DNA from: Devosia sp. 66-14
GTDB taxonomy: Bacteria; Pseudomonadota; Alphaproteobacteria; Rhizobiales; Devosiaceae
NCBI GenBank assembly: GCA_001899085.1
Contig: MKVB01000001.1
Coordinates: 490,100-554,099 of the forward strand
Length of the DNA: 64,000 nt
Direction: 5' to 3'
Under the pieces are notes generated by a model. That model was not told the origin of the DNA, did no database searches, and worked only from the letters and a program-made list of their open reading frames with translations. Shown here in pieces: positions 61,539 through 64,000 of the stretch; position 1 is the first letter of the stretch, and the number at the start of each line of letters is the position of its first letter. Made by a program: the position numbers and the translations under genes.

Positions 61539-61786
61539 CCGTCACTCCCTCCTGACCTGAAACCGGCGCCGATCCGAAGCGGCGGAGCCGACAACGCAAG
61601 CCGGCGAAACCCAATCGGACAACCCTGCCCTGCACTCCAACCCTTTGATGTCGGCTGCAATGAAGTCAAGGCCGCAACCGTGTTGCCGCATCGCTGCGGG
61701 CTCCCGATTGGAGGACAAGGATCGGAGCGTTCCGATCGGGTCATCGAGGCTACATCGCTCTCCAACAAGCCTCCTGGAGAGACAGC

Positions 61787-62287
61787 ATGCCTCGTATCGG
61801 CTACGCGCCCGGCGCTTTCGACCTGTTTCATGTCGGGCACCTCAACCTGCTTCGGCAGGCCAGATCGCATTGCGACTTTCTGATCGCCGGCGTGGCATCC
61901 GACGAGATCCTCAGCGAGCACAAAGGCGTCAGCCCGGTAGTGCCGCTCGCCGAACGCCTCGCCATCGTCGGCAGCATCCGCGCCGTCGATCGCGCCTATC
62001 CGGCAGTCACCGCGGACAAGCTGGCGATCTGGCGGGACCTGCAGTTCGACGTGCTGTTCAAGGGCGATGACTGGCGGGGCACCGAAAAGGGCGATCGGCT
62101 GGAGCGCGCCTTCGCCGCGGTCGGCGTCGAGGTCATCTACTTCCCCTATACCCTCGCCACCTCGAGCACTGCTCTCCGGCGCACCCTGCGCAATATCGAC
62201 GCCATGGCCGAGCGCGGCACTCCCACCGTGCATGCCTCGCTCCCGCATGCCCTCTTCCAGCTGTCGCCGATCGCATCGAGCAACTGA
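61787..62287 (+). CDS. Cytidylyltransferase-like nucleotidyltransferase
   Basis: The 166-residue protein opens with YAPGAFDLFHVGHLNLLRQA, the HxGH active site (HVGH, 15-18), and has LATSSTALRRTLR, the SST-x-x-R nucleotide motif. It resembles glycerol-3-phosphate or ethanolamine-phosphate cytidylyltransferases and the nucleotide-transfer half of RfaE. The acceptor is unknown. It sits upstream of ada on the same strand, 85 bases away. Confidence 0.9.
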   Translation: MPRIGYAPGAFDLFHVGHLNLLRQARSHCDFLIAGVASDEILSEHKGVSPVVPLAERLAIVGSIRAVDRAYPAVTADKLAIWRDLQFDVLFKGDDWRGTEKGDRLERAFAAVGVEVIYFPYTLATSSTALRRTLRNIDAMAERGTPTVHASLPHALFQLSPIASSN

Positions 62288-62372
62288 AGCGGTGGCGCGT
62301 CATGTTCGTGATTTCCGGGTCGCCGCGCCGGCGCCGAAGTGGCATCCCTTTCGAAACCACCTGTTGCGATCG

Positions 62373-63485
62373 ATGACCATGATGACTGCGCACGCCCTGA
62401 CGGCAAACCCGAACCACCCGCCAAACGTTGCTGCCGACCCCAGGTGGCAGCGCATCGTCGCGCGGGACCGCACCGCCGATGGCGCGTTCTGGTATTCCGT
62501 GCTCACCACCGGCGTCTATTGCCGTCCCTCATGTCCTTCGCGCACTGCCAACCCCAGGAATGTCCGCATCCATGCCTCGCCAGCCGACGCCCGGCGGGCC
62601 GGCTATCGCCCATGCAAGCGCTGCAACCCGGATGGCATGTCGGTCGAGGGCGAGAACGCCGTCGTCATCGAGATGGCGTGCCGGCTGATCGAGGCCAGCG
62701 AGGAAGCTCCGTCCTTGGGTGCCCTTGCCGAGTCCGCCGGCCTCAGTCCCAGCTACTTCCATCGGCTGTTCAAGGCGACGACCGGCGTGACGCCCAAGCA
62801 GTATGCCGCGGCGCACCGCGCGGAAAAGCTGCGGGAGAGCGTACGCACCGGCGCCAGCGTCACGGCAGCGATGTACGACGCCGGCTTCAACTCCAGCGGA
62901 CGCTTCTACGAGAACGTGGGCGGCATCCTCGGCATGACGCCGACCCAGTACCGCCACGGCGGCGCCAACGAGGAGATCCGCTTTGCGGTCGGCCAGTGTT
63001 CCCTCGGCGAAATCCTCGTGGCCTCGAGCGCCAGGGGCGTGGCGGCTATCCTGCTGGGTGACGATCCCGACCGGCTGCTGCGTGATCTCCAGGATCGCTT
63101 CCCCATGGCGAGGCTGATCGGCGCCGACGCCTCCTATGAAGCCCTGATCGCCCAGGTGGTGGGTTTCGTCGAGCAGCCCGCCATCGGGCTCAACCTGCCG
63201 CTCGACGTCCGCGGTACCGCGTTCCAGCAACGCGTGTGGCAGGCGCTGCGCGAAATCCCGGTTGGCCGGACAGTGTCCTACGCCGATATAGCCCGGCAGA
63301 TCGGTCGCCCGTCGGCGGTCCGGGCGGTCGCCGTAGCCTGCGCGGCCAATCGGCTGGCGGTCGCAATTCCCTGCCACCGCGTCGTCAGGACCGACGGTTC
63401 GCTCTCGGGCTACGCTTGGGGTGTCGAGCGCAAACGCGACCTGATCGCACGCGAGGCCGTATCGACGCTGGAAGCAGCGTCATGA
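62373..63485 (+). CDS. ada: Ada: bifunctional alkylation-repair protein and transcription activator
   Basis: The 370-residue protein has all three Ada parts. The N-terminal zinc domain has Cys50, Cys54, Cys81 and Cys84, the same spacing as E. coli Ada (38/42/69/72). An AraC-type helix-turn-helix follows (ALAESAGLSPSYFHRLFKAT). The C-terminal methyltransferase has AIPCHRVVRTDGS (Cys334). The start at ATG 62373 leaves a short disordered lead; the frame continues upstream inside the neighbouring gene. It overlaps alkA by four bases (ATGA). Confidence 0.96.
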   Translation: MTMMTAHALTANPNHPPNVAADPRWQRIVARDRTADGAFWYSVLTTGVYCRPSCPSRTANPRNVRIHASPADARRAGYRPCKRCNPDGMSVEGENAVVIEMACRLIEASEEAPSLGALAESAGLSPSYFHRLFKATTGVTPKQYAAAHRAEKLRESVRTGASVTAAMYDAGFNSSGRFYENVGGILGMTPTQYRHGGANEEIRFAVGQCSLGEILVASSARGVAAILLGDDPDRLLRDLQDRFPMARLIGADASYEALIAQVVGFVEQPAIGLNLPLDVRGTAFQQRVWQALREIPVGRTVSYADIARQIGRPSAVRAVAVACAANRLAVAIPCHRVVRTDGSLSGYAWGVERKRDLIAREAVSTLEAAS

Positions 63486-64000
63486 GCGAGCCGGGCCGCT
63501 ACACCCGGGCCGAGGCGTTCCTCAGGGACCTCGATGCAGATTGGGCCCGGCTCGTCGCGCTGGTCGGGCCTTGCCGCCACGATCCCAAGGCGGCGCGCGA
63601 GCCCTATGAGGCGCTGGTTCGCGCCATCGCTTACCAGCAGTTGACCGCCAAGGCCGGTGACGCGATTATCGGCAAGCTCAAGCACCAGCTTGCGGCCGAC
63701 GATTTCCCTTCGGCTGCCGACATCGCAACGGCATCCTTCGAAGTGCTGCGCGCCTGCGGCTTTTCCGCAACCAAGGTGGCGACCGTCAAAGCCATTGCCG
63801 AAGGGGCGCTCACCGGGCTGGTGCCGCCGCGCGCCGTCGCGGCAACGATGTCGGACGAGGAGTTGATCGAGCGCATCTCGGCGATCAAGGGGATTGGCCG
63901 TTGGACCGTCGAGATGCTGCTGATGTACACGCTTGAGCGCGAGGACGTGCTGCCGGCCGACGATTTCGGCGTACGCGAGGGCTATCGAGCCCTGAAGGCT
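63482..64000 (+). CDS. alkA: DNA-3-methyladenine glycosylase II (partial, cut by window end)
   Basis: The first 173 codons are present. The protein is a helix-hairpin-helix glycosylase: RAIAYQQLTAKAGDAIIGKL, the hairpin and GPD loop IKGIGRWTVEMLLMYTL, and LPADDFGVREGY with the catalytic Asp161. It excises alkylated bases. ATG 63482 overlaps the ada stop (ATGA), forming an ada-alkA operon in which Ada would activate its own repair partner. The C-terminus is beyond position 64000. Confidence 0.93.
   Translation, partial: MSEPGRYTRAEAFLRDLDADWARLVALVGPCRHDPKAAREPYEALVRAIAYQQLTAKAGDAIIGKLKHQLAADDFPSAADIATASFEVLRACGFSATKVATVKAIAEGALTGLVPPRAVAATMSDEELIERISAIKGIGRWTVEMLLMYTLEREDVLPADDFGVREGYRALKA

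Noticed and set aside
61529-62248. 239-codon minus-strand frame opposite the nucleotidyltransferase gene
   Set aside because: The plus strand has the HVGH and SST-x-x-R motifs; the minus frame has none.
1-64000. CRISPR array, prophage, integrase or transposase
   Set aside because: I saw no regularly spaced repeats, no cas-like proteins and no recombinase or phage structural proteins anywhere in the window.

Overview
The window is a GC-rich chromosomal segment from an alphaproteobacterium, most likely a member of the Hyphomicrobiales (Rhizobiales); the gene set would suit a Devosia-like organism, but the genus is a guess. The pointers are a suf operon preceded by an Irr/ICE-like palindrome, CtrA-like TTAA-N7-TTAA boxes, alphaproteobacterial families (DUF2336, PAS_5, BTLCP, DUF3126) and short mosaic repeats of a kind I associate with rhizobial genomes. 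No rRNA, tRNA, CRISPR array, phage, transposase or integrase was seen. Genes are densely packed, many with 1-4 nt overlaps.

1-4.1 kb: tail of a GGDEF protein, a secreted zinc-phospholipase-C-like protein with a C-terminal beta-rich domain, and aroA. 3.7-11.9 kb: a ten-gene Fe-S assembly operon on the minus strand, read as cysteine desulfurase, sufB, an ADP-ribosylation-type small protein, two tandem cupins, sufC, sufD, sufS, sufT, sufA. The three genes between sufB and sufC are the unusual part. 12-20.5 kb: hydrolase, tyrS, universal stress protein, a giant AsmA/YhdP-like protein, a peroxiredoxin and an M23 peptidase.

20.6-25 kb: the most striking gene, an 1107-residue fusion of 2-oxoacid dehydrogenase E1-alpha, E1-beta, a lipoyl domain and a beta-ketoacyl-ACP synthase III with all catalytic residues present. 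A LuxR-type regulator converges on it and overlaps its 3' end. 25-33.5 kb: prfB with a programmed +1 frameshift, nadK, DUF2336, a lytic transglycosylase with CtrA-like boxes, a nitroreductase, and a DGPF-DGPF-ECF sigma cassette with a predicted own promoter. 33.5-46.8 kb: an adenylate cyclase with TolB-like and TPR regions, PilZ proteins, thrS, an IscU-like scaffold with yidD, folE, AraC, hisI, slyX, rhomboid protease, PAS_5 and a BTLCP protease.

46.8-64 kb: DUF3126, cysE, hydrolase, zinc-finger protein, FAD monooxygenase and TetA-like exporter; a gluconate block (gnd, SDR dehydrogenase, gluconokinase); a VOC gene broken by one stop codon; an O6-alkylguanine transferase; a TetR repressor with a 22-bp operator and divergent DHFR-like gene; small stress proteins; a TipA-like MerR regulator; and at the right edge an ada-alkA alkylation-repair operon cut by the window end.
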